Assembly (NCBI RefSeq): GCF_905475395.1
Contig: NC_058339.1
Span: forward strand, 37,891,172 to 37,955,171
Length of the DNA: 64,000 nt
Source: Chrysoperla carnea
Taxonomy: Eukaryota; Arthropoda; Insecta; Neuroptera; Chrysopidae
Direction of reading: 5' to 3'
The stretch's first letter is position 1, and every line of letters starts with the position of its first letter. Below are positions 1 through 11,385 of the stretch, piece by piece. The translations under genes were made by a program, and so were the position numbers. The notes under the pieces were generated by a model that saw nothing but the letters and a program-made list of their open reading frames with translations, made no database searches and was not told the origin of the DNA.

Positions 1-165
1 TTTTTTCGAGAAGGAAACTCTAAGCTCGCACTTGAAACACTCTCCGATAATTACCTTTCAAATGATACCAAAAAAATTAAAATCGGTTCATAGCGTCGAT
101 GCCACAGACGCACACACACAGCGGTCAAGCTTATAACACCCCCTTTTTTAATTCGGGGGTTAATA
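1..165 (-). repeat. Dispersed repeat family F2, partial copy at window edge
   Basis: This stretch shares its word order with 3770-4035 and, on the other strand, with 49600-49890: a phrase on increasing a gene-like 'first-letter' block (cgcacttgaaac), then ctttcaaa, then aaaatcggttca, then an ACAC-rich segment and a GGGGGTTAA end. Three diverged copies in one window make it an interspersed repeat. The class is unknown; no open frame or terminal repeat is visible, and the copy is cut by the window start. Confidence 0.5.
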
Positions 166-3100
166 ATTCTTTTTAGCATTCTCTTTGCAAACTATGCATG
201 CCAGTAGCAATTATGTAGAAATAAGGTCATTATGACAAAATGATTTCCCAGCAAAATGAAACAAAGCAGTATAATGATTACAGACGTGCAGACAAAACAA
301 ACAATAAATATTCACTGTTTATAAACAGATGATATAAAATTAAAATTTTAATGATTCTATCGAACACATAAATTGTAGCAAAACCTAACAGCTAGAGCTT
401 CTACTCATAGCTCTTTCTCTCAAAACCTACCCACTTAATCGATTTTTTTAACTTTATATACCTTCCTCATATCAATTAAATTTCATAGTGGGTGGTTTTT
501 GTTATATATGTATATATAGGGCAGGAAAAGCTTGTGATATTTAAATTAATATGGAGAATTTAACCACTATTATAATATAAAATACAATAACACAGTGAAA
601 TCTCTTAATAGATGCTTGATAATATGCTTGATATATTTACAAAAACTGGCTTTTATAAAAAAAAAGAGCAATCTTTGGGGTATCTCGAAATCGTATCAAC
701 CTATACTGTACTATACGTAAAAGCGAAAGAACACACTGAGCCCATAAAAAAATTGCTTTTATTCTCAAGTAATAACTTTATTTCATGTATGAATATCGAG
801 ATAATTATGAAATACAATGAACTGAATTACAAACTAAATTTGAAATGCATTGAACGGGCAGTTATTATTTTATTATATATATTACGTATTGCCTCTGGAA
901 GAAAGACAATTCCATTCAAATAAAATCGATTTACATAATTTTTAGATCTAATTCATAACAAAATATTAATTTCGAAACAAAATATAAAAAAACAATCTTA
1001 AGAAATCTGATTCGAGTTATGGCTCTTGAGATTACAACTTCCTAGAACTCTAAATGGGATAAAAATAAGTATTTTAAATTCTTAACAAGAAAATTTCTTT
1101 TACGAAATAGTGAAAAATCTTTCTGCTTCAATTTTCCACCCTCTTAAATCTATTTCAAATTATAGTTCCCGAGATATAAATTCCACGAGAATCAAATTTA
1201 AAATCAATGAATAAAAAAATTGTTTTGCAAAAAAGACAAGGCGTACATACATTTTTCGGAGAAAAACAATTTTCAAAAACGATTTTCACTAAAAAATGAT
1301 TTTTTATTACTTAATATTTGTCTGTGATTCAATCAATAAAAATATAAAAACCTTCCTTCATAGAATGTTAATGCTGATTTTTGACTTAAAATAAGGCTTG
1401 CTACCTCAAAGCTACTCTAAAAGAAATCGGCATATAAATCAAATAGTCGGTAGACACTGAAATTAATCAACGAACCATGATAATTTACAATTTTTTGTAT
1501 CTTTTAAATCATTACATAATCAATAATCTCTTTATTTATTAAACTCTAGAGGATTTTTGTTAATGACAGGAGTCAAAAGAGCCTATACAATATCTGCAGT
1601 GTACATAATTTCTACAGAAATTTCTCTGTAATATATAATAATAGTATATGATATACAACATATTCCTAATATTCTACAAAACAGTATAATCTTATTAATT
1701 TTGCTATTATAATTATTATTATAATAATGATGTGGGGGAGTTAGTTGTTCGGTAGGTGTAGGTTTGGTTGGTTTTGTTGGATGTTGATCCAAAATAATAC
1801 AAAAACAAATTGTTTTCATGTCACTCGCTGTTACTCGTAGGGAACAACAAAACAATTGTTTTAATAACATATTATATTTATAAAATATACAATATTTTTA
1901 TTTTATATTTTTGTTATATTTAATTTAAAATATTAAACAGTTTTATATTAATTTGTAAAATTAAAATGTTTTGTAATTTATAATTATTATTATTAAATTA
2001 TGAAAAATTGGGATAATTTTATAAATTGATAGGATGTGTCATTTTTATTTGTATATGAATGTTGCAAATTAGAGACCTTTTGTGAGAATAATCAAATTAA
2101 ATTGAATTAAAAATTTATTTGTTTAATAAATAATTTTCCAAACGATTTGTTGTACAAACATAACTTTTAATTGGTCTTTTTAAATAATTATCTTATGTGC
2201 CAGAAAATTTATGAGTATAAACATTTTTATTTTCATTTCTTTTTGAAACTAAATTTCAAAAAACTAATGTGATAAGACGATTACTAAATATTTTTTAACA
2301 TTGTCAAACTTCAGTTCAGTTCGAAACAAAAAATAGTTTCATGCTTGCTTTAACAAAAAATGTAAAATAAATTCGTCCACGTGGTTACAAATTTCCATTA
2401 TTGTAAATATTTTATGGACAAATATTGGTAAAAGTAAAGTCATTACAAAATATCTTAAAAAGCACTCCACGCTTTTTAAGATAAAATAATTTTTTAGAAT
2501 TTAAAGAAATTATTTTCTACCTTTTAGCTCAGCTTATTACAAAAGCGTGTTTTTTAGTTTTGTTAAATTATTACTTATTTTGTGTTTTTTAGTTTTTTAG
2601 ACTATTATTTATTTATCAAAAATTCAGTATAAATTATGGTGGGAGCGCAAATAAATGTATATATTTTTTGCTTGTGGAAATCGTTAATCTTGAATTCCAG
2701 ATCAGGATAATCAAATAAACTTATTAAATTATTGTATTGTCATCGGTCCTTGATAAGTAAGCCATATTACGAGTTAATTCGACGTTTTGAAAGGGGTAAA
2801 AATCATGTTCAAAGTTTCCGTTACATACTAACATAGTAACCATACGTATGAAGCTAATAAAAGCGTGTTAAAAATAAAAACAATTATTTAATAAAGCAGA
2901 TATTATATCCTATATTATCTTTGCCAAAATATTTTTCCACAAATATATTCCCATGCGTTAGACTAAACTTATAATATTCTTAAATATTCCGTATTATACA
3001 TGATATAAAAAAATGTACACTGCATAAAATAATCATATTGAGATATAAATAAATAATCATATAATCATCATTATCCCGGAAGCTATTATCATAAAAAGTT

Positions 3101-3769
3101 TAACATTATTGTATGCGCATGCGGTTACAAATTTTTATTATCAAAGGATCAGATTAAAATATAAATTTCACGTTAATTTTATTTTAATTTATTTCCACTC
3201 AAATTAATTGTCTGATTTCATTTCATACAAATGATTTATTCAACTGATTAATTTATAGAGATTAGCTGAGCATTAATAAGCAAAGACTAATTGGTTTGGA
3301 ATTTAAATATGAAGAAAAAAAAATGAAAAAGATTTATTAGATAAACATTCTTTACTATGTAATATAATTTTTAAAGCATTCATACAATAATTTTAAGAAG
3401 ATATTTTCTTCGTAAAACATAGTTAATTTAAACAAACAGTATGAACAGTCTTGGAACATTATGGCATATATTTATACCGCGTGTACCACGATTTATTTTG
3501 ATTTTTTAGGTTTTTAGGTTATTATGATATCTTATATATCAAAATAGGACATAGACTATAATCTATTTTAATTTTATTTACATATCTATGGCATAACTCC
3601 TCGAAAATAGAAGAAAATCCTCTAAAACTAAGCTTTTCACACTAGAATAGTGGTGTTTTTTCATTCGACGCGTAATAAAATCAAATTAATCGTAAAGTTG
3701 AAGGTATGCATCTTTACCCCCAAAAAATTTCTTAAAAATATTCTTGAAACTACCTTTTTTATCCGATTT
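166..3769. other. AT-rich non-coding stretch
   Basis: I see no supportable gene here. The short open frames at 612-923 and 1583-1870 have low-complexity composition and no recognisable motif, and look like chance frames in AT-rich DNA. There are A/T runs and short direct repeats only. Confidence 0.5.
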
Positions 3770-4035
3770 TTTGCTTTTGACGTGAAACTCCATGAAACTT
3801 ACAGTAAAAATCGACAACTTTCACGATAAAATCTGCTCAGCCATTTGAAGATCATGACCTGTGTTCTAGTTTTTCTGATAGGAAACCCTGAGTTCGCACT
3901 TGGCACATAGCTAAGAACGTGATCAAATTATCTTTCAAACAAAAGAAAATTAAAATTTCATCATCCGTTTAACTACCATTCCAAAAACAAACATATAGAT
4001 ACTCAGAGGCGTTAAACTTAACACTATTCCTGTCC
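3770..4035 (-). repeat. Dispersed repeat family F2, copy 2
   Basis: A diverged copy of the family at 1-165: it holds the block 'gagttcgcacttggcacata', then 'atctttcaaac', then 'aaaattaaaatttcatc', and ends near 'cgttaaacttaacac'. The same blocks in the opposite orientation occur at 49600-49890. The class is not known. Confidence 0.45.
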
Positions 4036-4734
4036 TCGAAGGCATGCATAAAATGTCTTTTTTTATCACGGTAGTTTACAGTAAGTATTTAACAAATGAA
4101 AAGGTATCAAAGGCTCATGTGCATAACGAATCATAAGCCTTAATTTTGAAGGTTTCAGAACCATATATGCATGTCCTGAGAATTGTACTTAACGTGGCAC
4201 ATTGCGTAGGTATATATAAGATTCGAATATTGTTAATGCTACTACACTATAATTGAAGATCCTGCCTGGTATGTCTATTAAAGAATTTACATAAAATTAT
4301 TACAAACAAAATATAATGTTTTAATATCTTAAATAAACAAACATCCGAACAAAACTACCAAATAACTTACAAACACATACAATGTTTACATAGTAAAAGA
4401 CTACACTTTTATTCATAAAAAAATGAAACATTATCAATAGTCATCTTCATTTTCATTAAGGACGTTCTTCAGCAAACAAATCTCTATTTCTCAATTTATA
4501 CTTTATATGCAGGTAAATTTAATATTTCTAATAAGTTAAATTTAGATGTAGATTTGGACTGTTAAAGTTTTGCTGTTTAAAAGCTAGTTTACTTAAGAAA
4601 AATTTGGAAAACTAATATTCATTGGTTAAAACATGACAAATATTTTCCTAAAAGAAGCAAACCGCACTCGTTTTTCCATAAAATACATTGAAATTGGTGA
4701 AATTGCATGCGTTTATGTGCTATTTCAATAAGTG
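4036..4734. other. Non-coding, no feature seen
   Basis: AT-rich sequence between a dispersed repeat and the SINE at 4735. I see no open frame with coding character and no clear repeat. Confidence 0.4.
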
Positions 4735-4930
4735 AAATCAGCTCAATGGGCGTACGAGTTAAAGTGCAATCGACTTTACTCGTTTGGCTACGGACGAGAA
4801 GGTTGTGGGTTCGAATCCAGGCAGGGGCAGTTTGATTAATTATAATTATAATTAATGAGGTTATAAATTGACCCCAATGTCGTCGCTTGGACAAGAACGA
4901 AGTAACCGACTCCAACCACGGCATAAAGTT
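4735..4930 (+). mobile_element. tRNA-derived SINE
   Basis: The head is tRNA-like. A B-box (ggttcgaatcc, near 4809-4819) follows an A-box-like block (ggcgtacgagttaaag, near 4748) at the spacing expected of an internal pol III promoter. It is followed by a short AT-rich spacer and then a tRNA-unrelated body of higher GC content (near 4870-4925) that is unlike its surroundings. The open frame on the minus strand across this element is only a by-product of it. The exact ends and target duplications are not clear. Confidence 0.6.
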
Positions 4931-5432
4931 AACTGTAAATATGGATGCAGTTTAAATAAAAATCATGATCTGAGTGGCGTCTGTTATAGATAAATATCTG
5001 AAAAACGGAAATTATAAATTCTTAATTCATGGGAATTTTATTCCAACCTGTACTAGTAAACATGTTATTATATAAGTATTATCGAAGATTATAAATGAGA
5101 CCTCTAAGATATAACAAATAAAATTTCGATTTTTTGCCACAATTTCTTAAGAATTAAGGTTAGCAAATTCATATTGATACAGTCATCATGGTAGTCGAAA
5201 CCTGGTACATATACGTATTTATATATTACAAAATTGATATAGAAAATTGGGTAAAAAACCGAAATTTAATCAAACATGCATGCATGTATAAAGTTGCGCT
5301 CAGAATAAAAAAAAACAATGAATTGAATAAATTTATTAATCAAAATAAATCACAAAATTTATTGTTTAACTATAATCCACAGTTTATGATAAACTAGAAA
5401 TGTAGGTTTTCTTTTTAATTTTTTTAGAATTT

Positions 5433-6735
5433 TTATTGGAAATAATTAGATATTTCTCCCGCTTGCATAGGGTCATACGTTTCGATAGGTTCTAACAACT
5501 TGTTCATAAATTCACGGCATTGTTTATCAGTCTCCCACTTCAGACGGCTATCAGCACATGCTGTAAGAATCATAATATTTACTACATTATTATATGCAAA
5601 TGATATTTTGCCTCATTTAAACATTCCAATTCTTTCATAATTAATTAAATTCAATTAATAATAATATCACTTCAAGTTATAAAGATTTTCTTGAATTTAT
5701 TATGTTTTTAATCAACAAAATCTGCGGTGTCTGCTAATACGAATCTTCTTGTCAGCAGTCTTAAACTGGGAAACGATTTTCAAATAAATCTGTATGCTGT
5801 ATTACTTTCAAAATCAATGAATTTTTTTGTTAAAAAAATAAAAAAATTTTTAACAAATTTAAATTAGAAAACAAAATATTTTTATATTATTCAAAAACTA
5901 CTAAGTGTATTTTACTGTGATTTTTGCTATAACTATAAGGTTATCAAAACCCGTATATATAGAAATTGTTCTTTTTACGTACCCAAAAAGGCAACAAAAT
6001 AAAGCTTAGTTTGGCTTTCTTAAGTGACTTTCTTCAGATTTATGGCCCAAAAAAGCCATTAAACACAAAAAATGAAAAATTCCAATACGAAGATATTCGG
6101 ATCACGGTTAAACCGTTTCCGAATTTCGCCAAAAAAAGGTAAAAGTCAAAGAGGCTTAGAAGTTTAAAAATTGTTTGTTCACCATATATCGATAATCTAT
6201 TTTTGTTTTTTCAAGATATGTGAGCTAGTAGAGATATGAGCTATAGTACTTACAAAGCGATTCCAAGTGCTCAGATCAGCTAAGTGTATCCATTGCAAAA
6301 TTTATAGAAGTAGATATTTATATTTTTTAATAAAAACTCTTTTGAAAATAGTTTTAATTCTCAAAAAACTGTACCTTTAATTAGACATTTTTCTGCGGGA
6401 TCTGGTCCAATTTTTTTCATTCCGCCGAAACATTCATCTACAATATAAATTACAAATTATGATATTGAATTTTTTTATATTTTTATTTTAAATATTACCA
6501 ACACGCGTGCACAGTTCTGTTGCTTTTATTACTGAAACACCCTTCAGGTTTTGATACAATGTTTTTTTACATTCTATAATAAAGTGGGATGAATATTTTG
6601 AATAAGGATAGATTAATTATATAATTCCTCATACGAACCTTCAATGTCTATATGAAGTCTGTTTGCAGGTTTTTTAACAATTGGTTTTTGCGCTATCACC
6701 AATCCAAAGAATAGTACTAAAATTAACTGATTCAT
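5433..6735 (-). CDS. Small secreted six-cysteine protein, four exons
   Basis: Four short minus-strand exons join in frame: 6639-6735, 6499-6573, 6375-6437 and 5433-5560. All borders are GT/AG, and the 363 nt give 121 codons with the stop. The protein is about 120 aa. It starts MNQLILVLFFGLVIAQ, a typical signal peptide, so it is likely secreted. The mature part has six cysteines at residues 34, 54, 60, 75, 80 and 93 (spacing x19, x5, x14, x4, x12) in charged, helix-prone sequence, and ends in SNYFQ. The introns are only about 60-65 nt, apart from the last of about 815 nt, all in phase 1. The spacing does not fit the classical odorant-binding-protein pattern, and I do not recognise the family. 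It lies far upstream of TMEM132 on the other strand, perhaps nested in one of its introns. That all four exons agree in frame, phase and cysteine content is the main support. Confidence 0.8.
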
Positions 6736-9284
6736 TGTTTTTTGAGAAATAAACTAAGTGTTGCTAAATCTAATGAAGTTTACTAAATCAAGAAAAATTT
6801 ATGAAATTCAAAATTAAGAAAATAATGTTATTTTAAGCAACGAAATTTTAAGTAGTTAATTAAATCAAATAACAAAATTCTTAATTGGAAAATTTTGCAC
6901 AATTGTCTTGGTAAACAAAATTTTTTACTGATAATGTGTATTACAGAAAAATGTGTATGTATTATGTGTACTCGTTTTGTAGTTAAGCAATAAAAAAATA
7001 TCGTAAAAACAAAAGTTGCAGTTTGATGGGGGGCATCATGTTCTGATTGTATGTAGCTCTCCGGGTTGCTCTAATAGTCAATTTAGATATTAAAAGATAA
7101 GATATAGAATAACTCTTTAAATTAGAAAGTTGAACCTCATAAAAAACCTAACATTATTTATTTAAACAAAAAATAAAAGCTTTTGATTTTAGAAAAAAAG
7201 ACAGTTTCGGAAAAGTATGTCATTATTGCATTAAATCCAAAGAAAACACTTCAGAAAAATGCTTTGGACAAAATTTGTCAAGGACAATAGAAATTTGTCA
7301 AGGGCAAGGATAGAAAAGTAAAACAATATCTCTGATCAGCGTTTGAGATATCCTTATACATATTTCTAATGTTGCTTTTAAATGATGGAGTCATTTTTTA
7401 TTTAATAAATTGTACACTTTAATGTAAAATCCAGAAGTTAGTATTTAAACAGACAAGTGTGTGATACTTCTTGTTTATTTACATGTATTTGTATATACCA
7501 TACTACTAAATATCTACTTGGAACGGAGGATGCAGTTATTAAAACGTTCTTCATCGTTTTTACATGAAATATTTCATTATTGTGTTGATAACAGAAATTT
7601 CAAGGTATCAAAAGCATTCTTATTGTAATGTTTTAATATAAAGGGTCATAATAGCAAATTCTTCCTCATAGTCATAACAAGTCCATGATTCCTAATATAT
7701 AAAGTAATCTTCTCGAAAGATGGCTAAAACTTGACGACAGCGAGGCTTTTTACGAAAAGCATTGACAAATTGTAAACTTCACTTTGAAATTGGGTACTTG
7801 TTAAATACAAATTTAATGGGAGCAATTAGAAATATTAAATGTTATATATCTTTAAAATAAAGAGATTCATTCCAAAAATGATTTAGCTTTAGAATAAGTG
7901 GATATTTTGGTAACTCGTTATATCTAGAAATTTGAGATAATTTTTTATGGTCACAATTTCAACTATAAAATTATTTCAAATTTGAAATCCTGAACTTCCC
8001 TCGGCTCGAGATCCATTTGTATCTATGCTAGAAGAAAGCAGTGTTTTGATTACAAAGCCACTTTACAGAATCTTCCACGTAACGGATCAAATCGAAAATT
8101 TCAATTAGTTTAATTGGTTCAGAGTAGTGTGGTTACGAAGGTTTTAGTGTGGCTACAACAAAAATCATCGGATATCAGAATAACAACTAGGAATTACCGA
8201 CCTTTTTCGCTCGATTATTCAAATCTTCATCAAATTATTGTAATGTAAATAATGATTGGGTATGAAGAACTCCACAACAAACAATCTTTGCTCTGCATTA
8301 CAAAGAATTCTTATTTTATGTTTATATAGATTTATACCACCTTCCACTCAAAATTTTTTTTAAAAGCTTAATATATGCCTTGGAAAATAATGTTTCAACA
8401 CAATAATTTGTGTGTATCATATTAAAAATCATCAATTATAATCGAGAGATCATGATGTAAATAAATATCGTATACATTATTAAAAGTAAGCAAAAACAAA
8501 AAGTAATAATAATAAAAATAAGTGAATAAACAAAGTTAAAATAAAAAATTCAATGAGTTGAAAAAATTGCACTCTGTGTCTAGAACTCGAATAGCCTATT
8601 TTGTAGGACGCTTGACATGAATCCAAGAAGTCCGGGTTCGAGTCCTGGTTCGAGTGTATTTTTTTCAATTTTCTTTAATTACAAAGTTTTATTTGAAAAT
8701 AAGGGTTAAAATAAGTACTTTTAATTAAGATATTGTCGTATACGACAGGCGACAGGGTTTAGTGTTATGACCTCTTGTATCTACTATTTTATTATTATGT
8801 TGAAACTATAGAAATTTCTAGGTACTTTTGCATTCTTCCTGTTATATAAACTATACTGTTGTATTGTACGAATATTAACAGAACAATGTAAGCCCTAAAT
8901 TAGCTTTATAAATAATTAATTATAATCTCTACATATAATAAGTTTGTTCGTACTATCTCCTTCATTCATGATGTTACTACACCTGTAATAACGTGACCGT
9001 AACATACCAACTGACGCCGAACAAGCACTTCCTTATTATTTTAAATATTAAAATGTTAAATAGTGCACGGAGAAAATTTTGTGGTAACTAATATGCTACT
9101 AATAGCTACAAGACCTTACTATTGTAGGTTGCTGTTCTTTACGTTTAATCATTTGTAAAAATTAGTAAATAATTTCATTACTTTTTTTATGATTTCGGCT
9201 TGGTTTTTCCGTAATCCGTCATTATGCTTTTTAGCATTTCATAGACCTATCTAGTAATTATGAAACTCAAATCTCTTATCTCTA
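6736..9284. other. Non-coding with old repeat fragments
   Basis: Apart from the tRNA-like element at 8585-8655 no gene is supportable. The segment near 7210-7260 shares a block (atgtcattattgcatta) with 12448-12470, so both may be remnants of one dispersed element. Near 8195-8245 a short plus-strand frame reads NYRPFSLDYSNLHQII, which resembles the NYRPISLL block of LINE reverse transcriptases, but it is too short to call. Confidence 0.4.
8585..8655 (+). tRNA. tRNA-like sequence, probable pseudogene
   Basis: A 71-nt segment has a perfect 7-bp acceptor stem (actcgaa with ttcgagt), a 5-bp T stem (ccggg/cctgg) closing a canonical 7-nt loop (ttcgagt), a D-arm-like block (gcct...agga), and a T run just downstream that could end pol III transcription. 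The anticodon arm is irregular: cttg pairs with caag but closes a 9-nt loop, so no anticodon can be assigned, and the D loop lacks the GG pair. It is best read as a decayed tRNA or the head of a SINE rather than a working gene. Confidence 0.5.
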
Positions 9285-9728
9285 TCTCTATATATTATAA
9301 ATGCCAAAGTAAGCATGTTTGTTTGTTTGTTTGTTTGTTACGCATTCACGCTAAAACTAGCGAATGGTTTTTAATGAAACTGTACAACCATATATCATAC
9401 TTCAGAATAACACATGAGATATAATTTATAAAGATATATTATTAAACAAACAAACAAAAATTAAAAATTAATTAATTTGGCATTACCATAAATTACAGAT
9501 TTCTGTAAAAATAGACAATATAAAATATTTCACGGCCATCTTTTCTGATATACTCAATGAATAATTACGACTATTATACATTTACAAAAATAGAAAACCA
9601 TACATATATTTTACCTGTGTAAAACAATCCTTACCATTATTTCGAATGTTCTAGAAAGAGGATAAGGAAGAGCAATCTTTATCAATCTTTACTTTTAAAC
9701 CCAGCGAAGCGGGTGGATATCAATCTAG
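9285..9728 (+). mobile_element. Non-autonomous Helitron, family A, copy 1
   Basis: It begins TCTCTATATATTATAAATG after an A and ends CTAG before a T, the Helitron insertion signature, with a hairpin (accc-agc-gaa-gcgggt, near 9700) just before the 3' end. The 5' part (gtttgtttgttacgc, cacgctaaaactagcgaatgg) recurs at 9729 and at 28119-28648. It has no coding capacity. The hairpin and the CTAG end fit known Helitron 3' structure, and the family matches the common insect type with a short TTTG-rich head. Confidence 0.75.
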
Positions 9729-9800
9729 TATATTATAAATGCCAAAGTAAGCATGTTTGTTTATTTGTTTGTTACGCTTTCACGCTAAAACTACTTTTTT
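9729..9800 (+). mobile_element. Helitron family A, copy 2, 5' fragment
   Basis: Directly after the CTAG end of copy 1 the sequence restarts with tatattataaatgccaaag and runs through the same TTTG-rich head to cgctaaaactac, then loses similarity. This is a head-to-tail second insertion or an incomplete rolling-circle concatemer. The 3' hairpin and CTAG end are absent. Confidence 0.65.
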
Positions 9801-10974
9801 TTCTGATGGGCTCTGATATTAACCGTTTAAATCGAAATACTTCAAAATTTGTAATGCAATATTATTTCAGCATTCTATTTCATCACCTGTACAAAACCAA
9901 AAGTTTAATTTCTTTGAAAACGAAAATAGTTGAATAATTTTATGTACTTACTATAACTTTTAAGTTGCAATAAAAAGATCTCCGTTTACCTAAAATACAT
10001 ACTGCTAAAATAATTATATTGCAATTAAGACTTGTGCAGAAATTTGGTCCTCTTAAACTAGTGTTATTAAACATTTAGTAAATTCAGTACAATTATTTAA
10101 GTAATTTGAATGTTACTTTCTTAAGATAACTATATTAATATTTGTAATATTTGCTAAGGAATCCTGATTATAGATTTTTAACCCGCCTTCAATGTTAAAT
10201 GTCGTTTTGAGAATTTTTTGGAATGGATTCATTTTTTTCGTCAATCACATATTGGCAATTTTTAGTGGAGTAAGAAAAAATTTTCGAAATTATAAGAATC
10301 TTTAATCCGTTGCAGTTGTTTTTTCAATTCGATAGAAATACGAATAATGTTTCCTTTTACAACTAGTAATTATCCGAAAAACCGTATGAAAGTGTTTCCA
10401 TTTGATACATGTCTAAAATACACTTCTTTATTCCTATTGTCATTTCGATAGGATGTACCTACTAAAGTTGTGTCAAAGTTTTAGTATAAGTAATGTCTTT
10501 GTAAAATTCTCTATAGAATATATTGTTTAGTGAGATTGAACTAAGAGAAAACATAAATTTGAAATTCGAATCGAATCATACAATAATATCTGAAGTATAT
10601 ACTTCTTCCTACAGAATGTAACATAAACATAAAGGGCTAAACTTTGGAAGTCATTTTAAAAAAAAAATTTACAAATCAGAAAACCCGCTTGCGTTAAATT
10701 TAAACTGAAAAGAAAAAATCAAATGCAGTAATTTAAACTACTGAAGTTGTATTTTTCTTTAACTTGACTTATATTTAAAAAAATATACAAATTAATTTGT
10801 TTTAATTTCATTTGAGTGGAGTATTTAAATAATCTACGTTTAAATATAATCAAATTGTTTGCAGGAGAAGAACAAGCCGTAGATAGACTCTGGTGCGACC
10901 CTTCAGGTTCACACAAAAAACTTCCCTGCAAAATAAAGAGTAGTAAAAAATTTCAAAAAATTAAAACTCGACCG
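9801..10974. other. Non-coding; one weak exon-like segment
   Basis: Mostly AT-rich DNA. At 10865 an AG acceptor-like site (tttgcag) is followed by a plus-strand frame reading EQAVDRLWCDPSGSHKKLPC, richer in GC than its surroundings. The frame then runs into the tandem repeat at 10975. I cannot link it to any other exon, so it is only a candidate. Confidence 0.3.
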
Positions 10975-11385
10975 ACTCGAAACTACTCGGCTGAATGTTA
11001 TGAAATTGTTTTCGGATCATATAACCTTTAATACGCTTCGTTCGGCACTTCAACAAAGTCGATATCATTTTTGTTCACGCGATATCGATCCGGAAAAAAT
11101 TTAAGAAAAAAGTCACCCGCTTAGCCTGAATGTTACAAAATTCTTTTGGATTATATTGTCTTTAATACGCTTCGATCGACACTCCAACGAAGTCAATTTT
11201 TTTTTGTTCGCGCGATATCGATTAGAGAAGAATTTTAAAAAATCATCACCGAAACGCCTCGACTGAATGTTATGAACGTTCCGATCGACACCTCAATGAA
11301 GTCGACATCATGTTTTGTACGCGTGAGATCGATTAGTAAATAATTTTTAAAAAAATTCCCCCCGACTCGAAACGACTCAAACGGT
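10975..11385. repeat. Tandem repeat of about 135 bp, three diverged units
   Basis: The anchor block ctgaatgtta occurs at 10991, about 11126 and about 11263, giving periods of about 135 and 137 bp. Each unit also carries 'gaagtcga' and a 'cgcgatatcgat' type block. The units have drifted with small indels, and a partial fourth unit begins near 11355. GC content is above the local background. Confidence 0.7.

Noticed and set aside
612-923. 103-codon plus-strand frame
   Set aside because: Low-complexity Lys/Ile/Asn-rich composition with no motif, no splice context and AT content like its surroundings.
8195-8245. LINE reverse-transcriptase-like block NYRPFSLDYSNLHQII
   Set aside because: Only about 16 residues match a general pattern and neither side continues the similarity, so chance cannot be excluded.
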